Below, in pieces: positions 21,059 through 32,855 of a stretch of DNA of 64,000 nucleotides. Position 1 is the first letter of the stretch. Each line of letters opens with the position of its first letter. The stretch lies in NCBI GenBank assembly GCA_030374765.1, contig JARGXX010000025.1, positions 1,260,863 through 1,324,862 on the forward strand. The letters are read 5' to 3'. The position numbers and the translations under genes are program-made. The notes beneath the pieces are model-generated. The model was not told the origin of the DNA. It did no database searches and saw only the letters and a list, made by a program, of their open reading frames with translations. Source of the stretch: Agarophyton chilense. Taxonomy: Eukaryota > Rhodophyta > Florideophyceae > Gracilariales > Gracilariaceae.

Positions 21059-22216
21059 AGTGCGATTATCTTCTTGATGTAACCTTATGCGTGATATATC
21101 AGTAGCTGTAGAGTTAGAATATTAGATAGATCCCGCCATAAATTGTAAAAAACGTTGTAGGACTTGTGTCATGTTGATGAGACTGGGACCCGTGGTGGAA
21201 GTGCATCCATACGGGTTTGACGACAGCCACCGCGCCATTCTCAAGAAAAGCGAGAGGCGAGTCGGAAAGGATAGCAAACTTCCACTGGACATTCGGGCCG
21301 GTGACTCGGAAGGGCGGCATGACCGATGCGATGAAAGATCAAAAAGCGAACTTGTGGAGGTGTAGTTGTCCGCGTTATGCCACACCACCGTTCGCATCAG
21401 ATGGCATAAGACCATCGGGTGCAATCTGCGGGTTGCCTTCCCTTCAACAGTTTGGAGTGACATGTTGCGCATCAAGCAATATGAGCCAAGGCGATTGCGA
21501 TTCGCAGGAAGCAAATCACATCTTCCACTTTTCCCTCCAAGACAAAAAGTGATGCAGTGATGCGAATAACCGTACGTCAACTCCTCTAGTTTCGAGGCTG
21601 GTGAAATCCGGCCTGTTCCTGTCGGTCATGAAAAAGAATGCGAGTACTGCTTTGCCAATAACGCTTTCGGCATTTGTCAAACACGTACGTTTCTCATTTG
21701 CAAGAGCCTCTTGTCTTCGATCATACGCACAATGTGTCGGAACACACAACGAAAAAGATCACTCTTGCGTCAAAAGGCAGTCGGTGTGATTGCCGTGATG
21801 CAGTACTTTTCTCAACTTCAACTCCTTTTTCTGGCAATGGTGCATCCGCTCACCCCATTAGTGCATCGTACACATCTTTGCAAGGGTCAACCAATGGTAA
21901 AACTTCATAGGGCGACACGGATGTTGAAGATGCACATGCGCAAATGTCAAAGACGGCTTGAGAAGGCTGACCGGAGAGCGACCTTGTTTTCGACCAACCG
22001 GTTGTGTTATTCTTTTCTGCTCCCTACAAGAACTGCCGCTGTCTTTCATGGCGGAGCACTTCGAATGACTTGTCATCTGAATGGCAATGTGGTTGGTGTG
22101 GTTTTCCAGAATTGTCCCAATCAAGAACTCTTTTGTTGGAAAACATGCAGCTCTCGATGATCGACCTGTCTGGAGATCGTGTTATTCTGCCTGCGAGCAC
22201 GGGTCTTCGTAGTTAG
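21059..22216 (+). pseudogene. Degraded coding remnants downstream of zinc-finger gene A
   Basis: Several partly open frames, none intact. One plus frame (21,217-21,552) has NLWRCSC and GVTCCASSN, faintly like a BED-type finger. Another (about 21,630-21,910) has CEYCF, then FDHTHNV in a neighbouring frame and KGSRCDCRDAVLF, faintly like a UBR-box zinc domain (Cys pairs, His-X-X-His, G-x-CDCxD). Copy B lacks 178 nt covering most of that second piece. The final frame (22,004-22,216) ends ILPASTGLRS in both copies. Identity is weakly supported. Confidence 0.3.
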
Positions 22217-22484
22217 ATAGGATTAATGCCTTCGGTAGCAATAAACGTGTCTAAGCGGATGCATATGAGAGATGACCAACTCATGTTTTGCCTCTGGGTG
22301 CGAATCTTGCGGTTTGATCAGCAGGGACCAGTGGTGTTTGAATAATTGAAAACATTTCGCGATATGTGACCAAGTAGCCAAAAGAGGGCAAATGCCCAAT
22401 TGACACGACGTCGCCGGCGTTGCAGATGTGACCAACTGGAGGCCTAGGCTTAGGCATTGGTACCCACTACCATTGCACCTCCTA

Positions 22485-25400
22485 AGCCGATTCCCTCTGT
22501 GCCAATGGCTGTATATTATTCGGGCTTTCGATCAATGAAAACATTCGGCGTAGACCTCGTGGCACCTCTGCCCAATGGTCCCTGTCCAAGTCATCACCGC
22601 CTTCAGAGCGCGGCCATCTTCATTGTGTAAGCCTCCAAAGCGGGACCATTGTTGTAGTCGGTCGCAATAATAATCTCTGTAGATCTTTTTTGTGCAATTA
22701 TGTATGGCAGATCATCTTCTTGGGAGTGAAATTGGCAACTGATACAGCTTTTGCACTCGTTCTCGCTCCTCGATTATTTTCTCTCTGAAAACCAATTTAT
22801 ACACTAACCTGTAAAACGTTTTTCCATAATACGCAAGTGATGACCGAACAAATTCCATCTTTCAACTAACACTGAGTACCTCATACTCTCTGTCCGTCAA
22901 ATATAAACCAAACCCCTTATCGTTTTGATGAGCTATTGCAAATCGATCCCAATGGACACATCTCCAATATTTTTAGAAACTTCCGAAGAAGCACAGAAAA
23001 GGTTTAGAAAATTGAATCCGTAGCACATGGAACAGTTGCGTTTTTAATGTACCACCATATTCAAAATATTTTACGAGCTGTAGAGAGCGTTTAGTAATTC
23101 TAATGTAGGTTTTTAATAACTCTGTATCCGGAATTATTTACATTTCGGTTTGAAAACTGTGGTTGTAAAGAGAACGAAATTCAAACTGCTTTATGATACT
23201 TTTTTGGTACAAGATTGAATTTTCTGTCTTATGCTACTCGTTTGTTTTTTCCAATTTTTAGAAATAGGTTTCTACTTTAAATCTAAACCATGAAGTAACG
23301 GTTGTTTAAATAAATGATGCGCAAGAAAAATCACAAATGTTTTCCCCATTTCATTACTTGGATTTGGTGTGCGTTTAATTTTCAGAAAACAATTTATTGG
23401 ATCGTAGTAAGCCACAGAAAATAAATATACCGTTTATTATGGAGATAAATGGAGATAAAAGTGTTTCAATCCATTACTGTTTTTGATCAAAGATAACCTT
23501 GAGTATATTATACTTTATACAAAGGTTAAGTCTAAAATGTTGAGAAAACCCTTTGTGCTACCTGTTTTAAAGTACTAAGAGCAAATAAGTATAATTTTGG
23601 TTGCTTTTGGCAATGCAGTGGCTCTAAACTGGAATGTCAATACCGGGTTTGCATCTATACAATGGAATGGTTTAGCGTAAATGCCAAGATCCTGTATTCA
23701 TTTTGATAAAGAGCAATATGAAACCGAATCCCTCACAAAAATATGATTTTACAGTTTTCGAAGGTAAAAATGACACCAAAAAATAGTTTATCGAAATATC
23801 GGCACAAGTACAGTAAGAAATATTTTCAGCATAATTCCAACGCGAAACGTCGCCAAATACGATGCATCTACTTCTACAAAGACTTGACTTCATTTTTTAA
23901 AACCGCAGACCACTTCTTATCCGCTTAGAGAAACCCAGGAGAACTAATATTTCTACAACCAAACGTAAGTTACGTAATTCTATTCCTAACTCTATGAACA
24001 ATTGTGTTGTTGTGCAACTACAAATGATAACGGTTCCTAAAGACGTAGAAAGTGTTGGAATACTTCAAAAGGGTATTTGTTTCGAAGTAATATCCAAATA
24101 TTAAATATCTAGTTTTTCTGATATCTCGTTTGGTGATGAAGAACTTGATACGCCCGATACCGGTTCACTTGGGACAAAAAAGGCGGTACTTCGTGAAACC
24201 GTTTTGTGCATCTCAAGTTCATGAGAAAAGGTATATCATCTAATTGTTAATATGCCAAAATGACCGAACCGTGTATCGGTATGAAAGATTAGATTCCTTG
24301 ATAGTCCCTTCCGTTGCTACATTTATTGCTGATGAACTCGTTGAAACTGCTGTTATGAATCATGGGTTCAGGGCTGCAAAACGAGTCTAAAGTGAAGAAA
24401 AAAGACTGGTCCTAAATACTTCAACAGTTTTTCTGAAATATGTTTTCAGCTAAGATGGAAAGTGTCCATATGGAGAGGTTTCCAATGTCCTGGTCTTTAT
24501 AAATTATATTTTACGATCCGATGGATTCTTGTATACAATTTGTAGGCTCCATCTCTGTTTGTGAAGCTGTGGGCTAGACTTAACAGTAACCTTCGGCGAA
24601 AATAAGCCCTTTCCTTTACTGAATGGCCCAGATAGATAGATGAGATATAAGTATTCCTATATCAACTTTTTCTTCTTGATCTTCTTAAACCAACATAACC
24701 CAATACTCATGTCAATAGTCACTAGGGTTCAGACACTTTGGCTTCCGGTCACGCAATCCGGGTGGGTAACGATTTCTTCGGCCTTTCCACTTCCGCGGTA
24801 ACCAAAAACAGGCGTGTAACATCCTTACAAAGCTCCCCGAGGAGAGTTAATAACAAAAAGAGATGCTTACACTCTATATCCGAAGCTGGCTTTTTGCAGG
24901 AAAGGTTACGAAGCACCAATTACGGCAGGGTCTCTTTGAGTTCTTAATCCCAGATCGCCACCAATTTTTTATGACCGTCACAGGCTTTGCTTTTCAATCC
25001 AAAAAGCAATGAAAATATATAACAACTAGATTTTTTCCCTATTGTGCCATCATGGCTTTCGACGCCAGCGATGAAATAGGAAGCGCAGATCATGCTGTCA
25101 CCCCATCCAAGTGTGTTAAATCAACTCTGGAACACTGCACGCATTCCATTATCCACAGGATGCATGCATATCGATATAGATAAAGAATAATGCTAGAAAG
25201 GAAATTTCAGGTGGAAATTTTTGTTCTGTATTTCTTGCGTATGCATAGTTTATTTTGGAATCACGAACAGACAGTAAGTAAGACGATGTAGAGAAAAGGA
25301 CGTCCGAATCGACGAACATCTTGCTGGATACTCTTCGAAAACAAAGACGGACGTCCAAAGCGTCCAAACGATATGGCTGTTCACGCTTTAACGCGACGCA

Positions 25401-26146
25401 GATGTGATAATAGTAATTTCTATATAGTTACATCAATCAAAAATATGAATCTCTATAAAAGCAAGCGCCGAGGCAGCAGAAGTTAGTAACTAAAAAGATA
25501 TTCTTGACGCTCAGCCACTGCCTACAAGTTTTTCGAAAACTAACTACTTTCGATGCGTGCAATTCTCTAAGAAAGGCCCGCTTCGTCATGCCAGTTCCCA
25601 ATTCCTGTGTTTGTGATACACAAAGTAAGAAAACTCTTGCCCTTTGAACTTAATGATCTATTTAAACGATATCAGCTAAAACTAGATGGTGGCGCAAAAA
25701 TGAACTCATTCTCGTGAAAGCGTCCGTTTTACTTAATAAGATCTGAAAAATCGTTGTAAATATTTGAAAGTTTCCGTTCAGAAAAGATTTCTACAATCAA
25801 AGAAAAAAGCTTGCGAGAAGACGGAGAATTTTGGTTTTTTCTGTAAAAGAAATTCTTTTTTGTGAAAAGTTGCTTCAATGATAGAATAGAGTCAAGATGT
25901 ATACCTTTTGCATCAAAATGGCGCTTTGTTACCAAAACTGTCCTTGCCAGGCGTTCTGGCGAATGTTCCTTTCCTCCTTTCCACTAACACTAGTTTTTAT
26001 TGTCTTCCAGGAGATGTAATAGTATCTATGATTTCATTTGAAGCACTAATTGAAACTACAATTCCCGTAGCTCAAGTTTCATGTGGCTCAACCATCTGAA
26101 AACTAACAATTTTTCGTACAAATACGAAGATTAATAGTTCAGGTCC
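22485..26146. other. AT-rich gene-poor stretch
   Basis: About 3.7 kb of unique, AT-rich sequence between the end of block A and the ORF at 26,181. Only short chance-like ORFs (60-73 codons) occur on both strands and none shows a recognisable motif. No RNA gene or element end was seen. Confidence 0.5.
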
Positions 26147-26175
26147 TGCGTCACAGAGTGACGTCGGTGACGTCA
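26147..26175 (+). promoter_or_regulatory. Clustered CRE/ATF-type (bZIP) sites
   Basis: TGACGTC at 26,159-26,165 and the perfect palindrome TGACGTCA at 26,168-26,175, with a half site TGCGTCA at 26,147-26,153, all within 35 nt before the ATG at 26,181. Matches the consensus bound by bZIP factors; function is inferred only. Confidence 0.4.
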
Positions 26176-26180
26176 GAATT

Positions 26181-26567
26181 ATGGTAGAGAAAGACTTCGC
26201 CGACGTTCCAACCACTTCAGCATCTGGCTTGTTATTAAGGAGATCATCTGTCAGTAAAAAACAACCTACGACGGATAAAGCTTCAAATCACGATTTGAAG
26301 TTCAACCATTTGGAAATTCAAACTGTTACTTGTGCTCTGCCAAATAATATGAGCGATTTCAAGTGCAATGAAAGTTCTTACCATGAAACAGGTGCTGATC
26401 TGATAGAAAAATTCTTTTTCCTTGACGACGATGAAGAACTGACAGTTGAACTTATCCAAACACCGACAAATACAGGGAATAGAGAAGCTACTCCCAAAGA
26501 TATCGAGAAATCAAGAAAAAAACTGATAACCTTGTGCATGGAGAACAAAGCGTTGATGGAGATATAA
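26181..26567 (+). CDS. Hypothetical ORF, 128 codons
   Basis: ATG to TAA, uninterrupted. Polar N-terminus with many Ser/Thr/Lys, then an acidic patch (FFFLDDDEELTVEL) and a basic-acidic helix (KDIEKSRKKLITLCMENKAL). No family recognised. The CRE-like cluster directly upstream makes expression plausible. It could also be the N-terminal remnant of a transposon protein, since the surrounding DNA is transposon-rich. Stops in all frames follow soon after. Confidence 0.35.
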   Translation: MVEKDFADVPTTSASGLLLRRSSVSKKQPTTDKASNHDLKFNHLEIQTVTCALPNNMSDFKCNESSYHETGADLIEKFFFLDDDEELTVELIQTPTNTGNREATPKDIEKSRKKLITLCMENKALMEI

Positions 26568-27079
26568 TATCAGACGAGTTTGAAATTGATGTTTTTTAAA
26601 GCCATCTTGATTTCATACTTTATAAGCTTACTGCTTGATGATACTGCCAAAGGCGTGATAACGGAAGTCAGGTTTATTGCGGAGACGATTAGATACGGTC
26701 TAGAGTGTAGGATATTTATATTTCTCGGACATAAAAAAGTATGAGGAAGCACTGAGATGGCCGAATAATAAACGGGTTTTCAAAAAGATATTCAAGTGTA
26801 AAATGGAAGACAAAAGAGAGGCGTGTAAATTCTATTTAACAATTAAAACATAAAATCCTCGGAATGTTGACGAGAGAAAATCATACGTGGGAGACGTCTA
26901 GAACGCGAGACACAACCACCCATCTTCGACCATGAAGGCCAGTATTCGTTACTGGCCTCTAATGAGTCGAAAAAAGCCTTTTTTAGTAAAACAGTCTTCA
27001 TGCTTCTCTCTCACATACTGTAAGGTATCCGTAGGATCTGTAAAGAATCGTTTTCAACCCAAGAGCTGTCCGAAAGATG

Positions 27080-27541
27080 GTTGGCTATGGACGCGGAATA
27101 AAGAACCCTGACAACCTTGAATGACTAAAGCTCTTCAAAAAGCTGGTCTTATTACATGATGAAAACCTCAAAAACCGATACTACATCATTCATGAAGGTG
27201 ATGAAAGAAAAGAATCAGCATGGTGGGCTTTAGCTGGCTGGGTTGAAGATTATGAATCGTTGGGAGTGTTCACTGTTATTTCTGTTGATCGAAAGAAAGT
27301 CACAAATCACTACGGTCCTTCGACAATAACAATGAGTGGAATGTCAATCGAAGATTCTGTACTTACTTTCCACATATGGTTTATCAGTGGTGAGGCGGAA
27401 CCTGACTTCGTAGACGTTTTATCTCAGTTGAAGTCCATAATTCCGATTTCGCCAGCCATTATTACAATACACCAAAATGTAGCTTGCATAGCAGCAACAT
27501 ATAAAGTATTCAAGATGCATTTGATTTTTACCGACGCCTAA
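27080..27541 (+). pseudogene. Unrecognised coding remnant
   Basis: A frame readable from about 27,080 with one early stop, open from 27,260 to 27,541. It contains HEGDERKESAWWALAGWV upstream and FTVISVDRKKVTNHYGPSTI and VDVLSQLKSIIPISP. Protein-like composition, no known motif. It ends 32 nt before the element terminus at 27,574, so it may have been truncated by that insertion. Confidence 0.3.
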
Positions 27542-27573
27542 CATGTGAATCATAACCAAATCAAGAATGAAAC

Positions 27574-28340
27574 TGTAACGCAATGACTGGTGGGTCAGGG
27601 CACTGGTCTCAACTTGAGGTAGCATGGTAGAGCGGGTCCAAAGGTCCGTATCCTTGACGGCGGCACTCCCACAGTACTTGGTGCAATGGGAGGGCGTTTA
27701 CTGCGTAGTCCTACAGGTCGGAGCTACGGAAACGATAGATTGAAGACCAATTGGTGGAACTAATGTACCAAAGGGGGTAATTTAGTATCCTAACGGGGCC
27801 TACCCGATTCTAAGGGAGAAGCGTCACTCGAGCCAAGTAAATATCAATGGCGAGGCGCTGGGATCTCCCTTGCACTGTAAAGCTATTCTACCACACTAAA
27901 TAAAATAGAATAATTATCTGAATATGGCCAGATGAGGTCGGCCAGTCCACGTGGCGTCTGTCAGATACCTCAGGCAGTGGCGGCTTACAAGACGCCACCG
28001 CAATCGTTGCTCCTTCACAAAAACCTCTCAGTAAGTTCACACCTGACAGAGCAGTTGGTGCGAGGACAAATCTAGATACCTCTGTACTACCTAGAGATCG
28101 AAGACACTGGGAATATTCAAAAAATGTGGCGATTACTTCCAAGATAAATACTTAAAGCCGTTCACGAACAAACTAACTGTGTTGTTTACATATATATTAA
28201 CATAGAATCCAGTTGATGGGGCAATTATTTCACATCGTTGCGGACCCAAGACGATATCTCTTCAAAGAAATCAGATATAAGGAAGCTTCCAATTCTATAA
28301 ATCGTGCCTTTGTGTAATTCAAGAAAGAATCTCCTATATT
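27574..28340. repeat. Putative LTR / element terminus, copy B
   Basis: Starts TGTAACGCAATGACTGG, identical in its first bases to 7,159, with unrelated DNA to the left. This sharp edge marks an insertion or duplication boundary. The right boundary is unclear because homology to copy A continues into the internal region of family 2. Confidence 0.5.
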
Positions 28341-30356
28341 CCAAGACGAGAGTAGACGTTGTCTCTAAAACGTGCCGAACGGGTTGAGAGAAACGCATGC
28401 GATGTAGGTCGCTTCTCAGTTGCCGCTATCGTGTAACTCGTATTTGCATGTGGCCTATCCCTACCTAAAAACAACGAATACGACCCAAATACGGCCGAAA
28501 TGTGGCCGAAATGTGGACGTTCAGGGCGATAGTCTGTGAGAAAACATAAATATCGATGATGAGCGTGTCTTGTTGAGCTGGACGGCCGTATTTCGGCCCT
28601 GTTTCTGAAAAAGAAAGATTTCCCAACTTTATTAGTTTTACGTTTTCAGAGGTTTTAGACCTAAACGCTCTTATTTTTTTTACGTTTCGGCCATATTTGG
28701 ACCATATTCTGTGTGCTTAGGGCCATCCAGAGATCTCCGATAGACTCATTTACGAGTACCCAAGCTATTCATCGGAAAAAGGTATAGAATGAGCATAAAA
28801 CCATCTAGAAATATGCAGCTCGTCGTGCATATATCACGAACCTGTAATGTGCACTTGTCTGCGCTTGGTTAGGCAGAAGGAAGCAGTACCGGCACCGTTG
28901 CTTGTTCTAAGATAATCTGTGGCTTTTATTTCATACGAAAGCTGGATGGTGCTAGCTTTTACAAGTCAGTCACACCATTTGATTCATTATGGGTAAAAAG
29001 ATGTGAAAAGCAAAGATCGAAGGGGTAGGTAGCCTTTATTTACGATACCGATGTCAAAACAAAGAATCATTGGAATTGCCCTTTCGGCAAATAGTGAAGT
29101 GTGCGTTTGCATATAATGAATAGGTTGTCAGCAAACCTAAGTAGAAAGAAGTCTTGAAAAAAACGGTAAAATCGAATTGTTCTTCGACATGTATTGAAGA
29201 TCCAATCGTGACTTCTATTCAATGGATGATGTCTGTTATGTTCGAAACATGTGCGAAACATGTGCGAAACATGTGCGAAGTTACTAATATGGGTCTATAC
29301 CAATGGAAGTCGAATGATTGTAAATGTTCTGGTTTGTAGCGGAACAGACGTCTTTGTTATCCTAAACATATGTACAGAACAAGAAGTTAAGAATAATTTG
29401 AAAGGATACGATAACAACTATTCTTCCAATCAAGTGCATCGTCCCCTAGAATCTATGAGCTTTGTTGCAGTGGACCAATTTAGCGAACTTCTGACGGAAT
29501 TGAAAAGAAGAATCAGTAAACAAATAATCCTGAAAAAGGACGTGCTTGGATCATGAACAAAAGAAAGTGATAATGCACAAAACGGAAAAGGAAAATTCCG
29601 CACCACGCTTACTCTGCTGCCTCCGAATCCATTCAGGCTAAAGATAAATAAACTAAGAAGAACATTCATCGAACAATTAAATTCTAAGTAGAGCAGAATA
29701 AGCAACAAGGAAATACAACGCAAGAACATAGACGCCAATGGAGATGACCAAAGTCCATCACAGGGTTCGGTCAATGATTCTGAATCACTACTAACTGAAA
29801 AGGTTATCACAGCAGCTCAGAATATTGCATTTGATATGATATACAACGTTGATAGTCGGTGAGTCGTGACCATGGATCTCATTTGCATGGTTCTCAGTAG
29901 TAAGAAAAAAGTAGTAAATGATGAAACCCCTTTGGTCTTGTTTCAGTGTTTCCAAATGAGTTACTACTTGGTTTAAGCTTACAGTCTTTCGTGGGAAGGT
30001 TTTTCAATGGCGAGGAGAATTGCAGACGTTATAGAACATTAAGAAATGGGGGACAACTGTTGGGATGAACCAAGCTATGAAAAACATCCGAACAATTATG
30101 GAAAGAGTCCAATTACACCCATCCCTATCACCAAGAATGCTATTGATAAGCTTTCAATACCTAAGGCGGTTGAAGATGTTGATAAAAATTAGCTTCTGGA
30201 AAAAAAGACGAAGATATCGAGCACCATGAAAGCCACAAGTACGGCATAAGAAAGAGCTGCACCCGCCTTAATTTCTTCTGTGGAAGCACTATCATATGCT
30301 CCCTCAAACATAGTAACTATAAGGTAAACATCACCCTTGGCTTTACTACTAGGCAT
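28341..30356 (+). other. 5' internal region of family 2 copy B, gag-like and degenerate
   Basis: Same content as 7,961-9,946, including the candidate intron 29,859-29,946 and the GGCC-rich inverted cluster (28,475-28,620). A 12-nt tandem unit (GTGCGAAACAT plus one base) is expanded to three copies at 29,246-29,280 compared with copy A. A perfect CCATATTTGG (a CArG-like sequence) lies at about 28,690. Confidence 0.4.
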
Positions 30357-30850
30357 TTGGTTCTATTTGTAACCGTGCTGGATACAGGAGCGGGACCCTA
30401 TCTGGTGAATGCGAGACCATTACCACCAAGGTTGTTGGACAGTATAAAGCCCTGCACATTGCAGAGCCCACTCTTGGATGCTGACAATAGACCTCTTTCA
30501 CTCAGTGGTTATCTTACCCTTATGGTCATAGTAAAAAACGGAAGGTAAGAGTCCGCTTTATTGTGATCAACCAACTGGAAACAGACTGTATCCTGGGGGC
30601 AACGTTTATCGACCGCCATTTCCGGGGTATTTTTTCCGGATCCCATACGGTACTTTTCAACAATGGACCACGCATTGCCATTATTGCTAAGCGCAGAGAA
30701 CCCCAGAAACAGAACACCAGGCGCGAGGGTGCAAACCAACCAGCGGGTACAATATCTAATAAGGTCCGGTTAGCCCGTAAGGTATGCATTCAACCTTCCC
30801 ACCAAATTGTCGTACAAGTCACATCCTTGCGACCAGGTATGATATGAATT
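30357..30850 (+). pseudogene. Aspartic protease of family 2 copy B
   Basis: VLDTGAGPYLVNARPLPP holds the intact Asp-Thr-Gly, then after the same frame break as in copy A comes DCILGATFIDRHFRGIF. A stop at 30,845-30,847 ends the second part. Located just before RT. Confidence 0.7.
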
Positions 30851-31234
30851 CAGAACCATGCCAAGTTGGTGGATAATCACAAGACCTTAATGGCAAATAG
30901 AATTGTCGAGAACATACCGAACAAACAGTTCAAGGTATACCCAAGTAAGTTCAGCAACCACATGGTAAAGCCGACCAGAAATACCGATATCGGCTTAGCG
31001 CTCCCGGGGCTAGGTCACATCTTCACAATGTAACTAACAGAATCTCACGTAGACGTAAACGATAAGGAGGAGGAGGCCAGGGAGAATGAAAACCAGAAGG
31101 TAAAGGAAAACGCCGAAAACAGAGAGAAGACCGAAACCGACATGGAATTGGATTAAATGAAGAACTGGAGAGAGGAAGTAACCATAGGCCTTAGGTTTGA
31201 AAGAAACTGAAAAAGGATACTATCTCCAATAGAC

Positions 31235-32150
31235 TTGTTCGAAACCATGTGGTCCAAACGGCTGGGTATGAGAGAAGCAACCCAGCGCCGCCCAGACTTG
31301 GCGCCAGGCGCCAAGTCTATTCATCAACAACCATACCAGGCTGGTCGAAACGTCAGTGAGGTAAAAGTACAGGAGGTGCAGAGAATGATCCTTGTAGGTG
31401 TGATTGAACCCTCCAAATGCAGAATGGGCAAGTCCCATGGTGCTTGTGCAAAATCGAGGAGAAATCCAAATGCGGTTCTGTATCGACTATCAAAAGTTGA
31501 ATTCCGTTACGGTAAGAGACTCTTACGCGATAACAGGATTGGATGAATGCCTTGGTTCCCTAGGAGATGCAAATAAATTCACAACACTGGATGCCAACTG
31601 TGGTTATTGGCAAATAGAAATACCTGAGAAAGAAAGAGGTAAGACCGCGTTCACCTGTCACGCTGGTCTCTACCGATTCCGGGGAATGAATTTTGGCCTA
31701 TGCAATGCGCCAGCAACCTTCCAATGGGCTCTTGACATTATACTGTCGAATTTAATGTGGAAAACCGCATTGGCGTATATAGACGACGTGGTGATCTACT
31801 CTAAACCATGAAAGAGCACCACGAGAACGTTCGTACAGTACTGGATCTCATGAGAAGAGCTAGAGTAACTCTGAATTTAAGGAAGTGCATGTTCTTTGAT
31901 CAGAAGGTGGAGTATCTCAAGTACACAATCAACCCAAAAAAACTCCAAGTAGCCAAACGAAATCTCCGAGTAGTACAAGAAGCGAATATCCCTTCAAACC
32001 ATACGGAAATACGCTCCTTCACAGGTTTCTGCAACGTCTCGCGCAGTTTGTCAAAGGCTTTGCAAAGATAGTAGCCCCTCTGAACTGACGACTCCAAAAA
32101 GAACAACCAAAAAGGTTCGTTTATCTAGAATACGACGAGCTGGACGCCTT
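31235..32150 (+). pseudogene. Reverse transcriptase of family 2 copy B
   Basis: 31,404-31,811 carries the palm: FCIDYQKLNSVTVRDSY, FTTLDANCGYWQIEI (first Asp) and ALAYIDDVVIYSK, so the YIDD catalytic box is intact, unlike in copy A. A stop follows at 31,809-31,811; the thumb continues from 31,808 in another frame (FTGFCNVSRSLSKALQ). Because YIDD is flanked by normal sequence here, copy A must have lost it by deletion. Confidence 0.8.
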
Positions 32151-32199
32151 CCATCTCTTGAAAGCGGCGCTGGTTTCACCTCCTATATTGGCATTTCCG

Positions 32200-32855
32200 A
32201 AGCGGGAAAGCCCTACATATTGGATACTGATGCCTCGGACGCCCAGATTGGTTGCTGTCTAATGCAGGAGCAGGACGATCAATAAAGAGCACCAATTGGT
32301 TTTTGGATCCGAGAGCTCACAGCGACGGAACAAAACTACTCCATCAGGGAAAAGGAATGCCTCGATTTGTTATGGAGCATTTTTATGCTGCAACCCTACC
32401 GATATGGTGCCCGTTCTACTGTACGAACTGATCACGAAGCCTTACGGTGGATAGTTGGTTCAACGGGAGCTTCCAGACGGTTAGCTCGATGGAGACTCCG
32501 ACTCTCAAATTTGGACTATGAAGTCCAATACCGTTTTGGTATAAAAAATAACATCGCTGAAGCGATTTCCAGATTAAATACGGATGGACTGCGCACCGAA
32601 TTGGTAGAAGATGATATACCATGCTTCACGATTCAGCTGGCACAACCATATGATAAGGACGAAGCAAATGGACTATGGGATGATGAAGAAGGATGGAGGG
32701 AGGAATCCCCTGAAATGGTAGGAGCCACCGAAGAAGCGGAGGACACTCCCATAACCCCGATTGGAACTATTGCGAGCGCAAACTACGGACACCTACTACA
32801 AAACATTGAACAACCAAATTGGTATCAAAGGATCTCAGTTAGACATAGACCATGA
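32200..32855 (+). pseudogene. RNase H and linker of family 2 copy B
   Basis: DTDASDAQIGCC (about 32,225), then WIRELTATEQNYS- and REKECLDLLW-type sequence, STVRTDHEALRWIVG and LDYEVQYRFGIKNNIAEAI (32,367-32,600). The acidic linker (DEEGWREESPEMVG) follows. The main open part is 32,367-32,855; the upstream portion has a stop after EQDDQ. Confidence 0.7.

Larger units (their letters stand above)
17262..22484. repeat. Duplicated block A (zinc-finger block)
   Basis: Co-linear with 40,081-45,171. Similarity begins near CCCAGATCC at about 17,272 and ends after CATTGCACCTCCTA (22,471-22,484). By eye about 97 percent identical, except the first 230 nt, which are clearly more diverged. Copy A has an extra roughly 178 nt (21,596-21,773) and lacks an 11-nt insertion and two 15-nt repeat units present in B. 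It contains the zinc-finger gene and several small or broken ORFs. No terminal inverted repeats or flanking target duplications were found by eye. Confidence 0.85.

Noticed and set aside
21122-21580. Minus-strand 152-codon ORF downstream of zinc-finger gene A
   Set aside because: Also present in block B but without motifs, and it overlaps equally open plus frames; no reason to prefer it.
29246-29280. Possible CRISPR-like short repeats (GTGCGAAACAT)
   Set aside because: Contiguous 12-nt tandem units without spacers in a eukaryotic transposon; a simple replication-slippage expansion.
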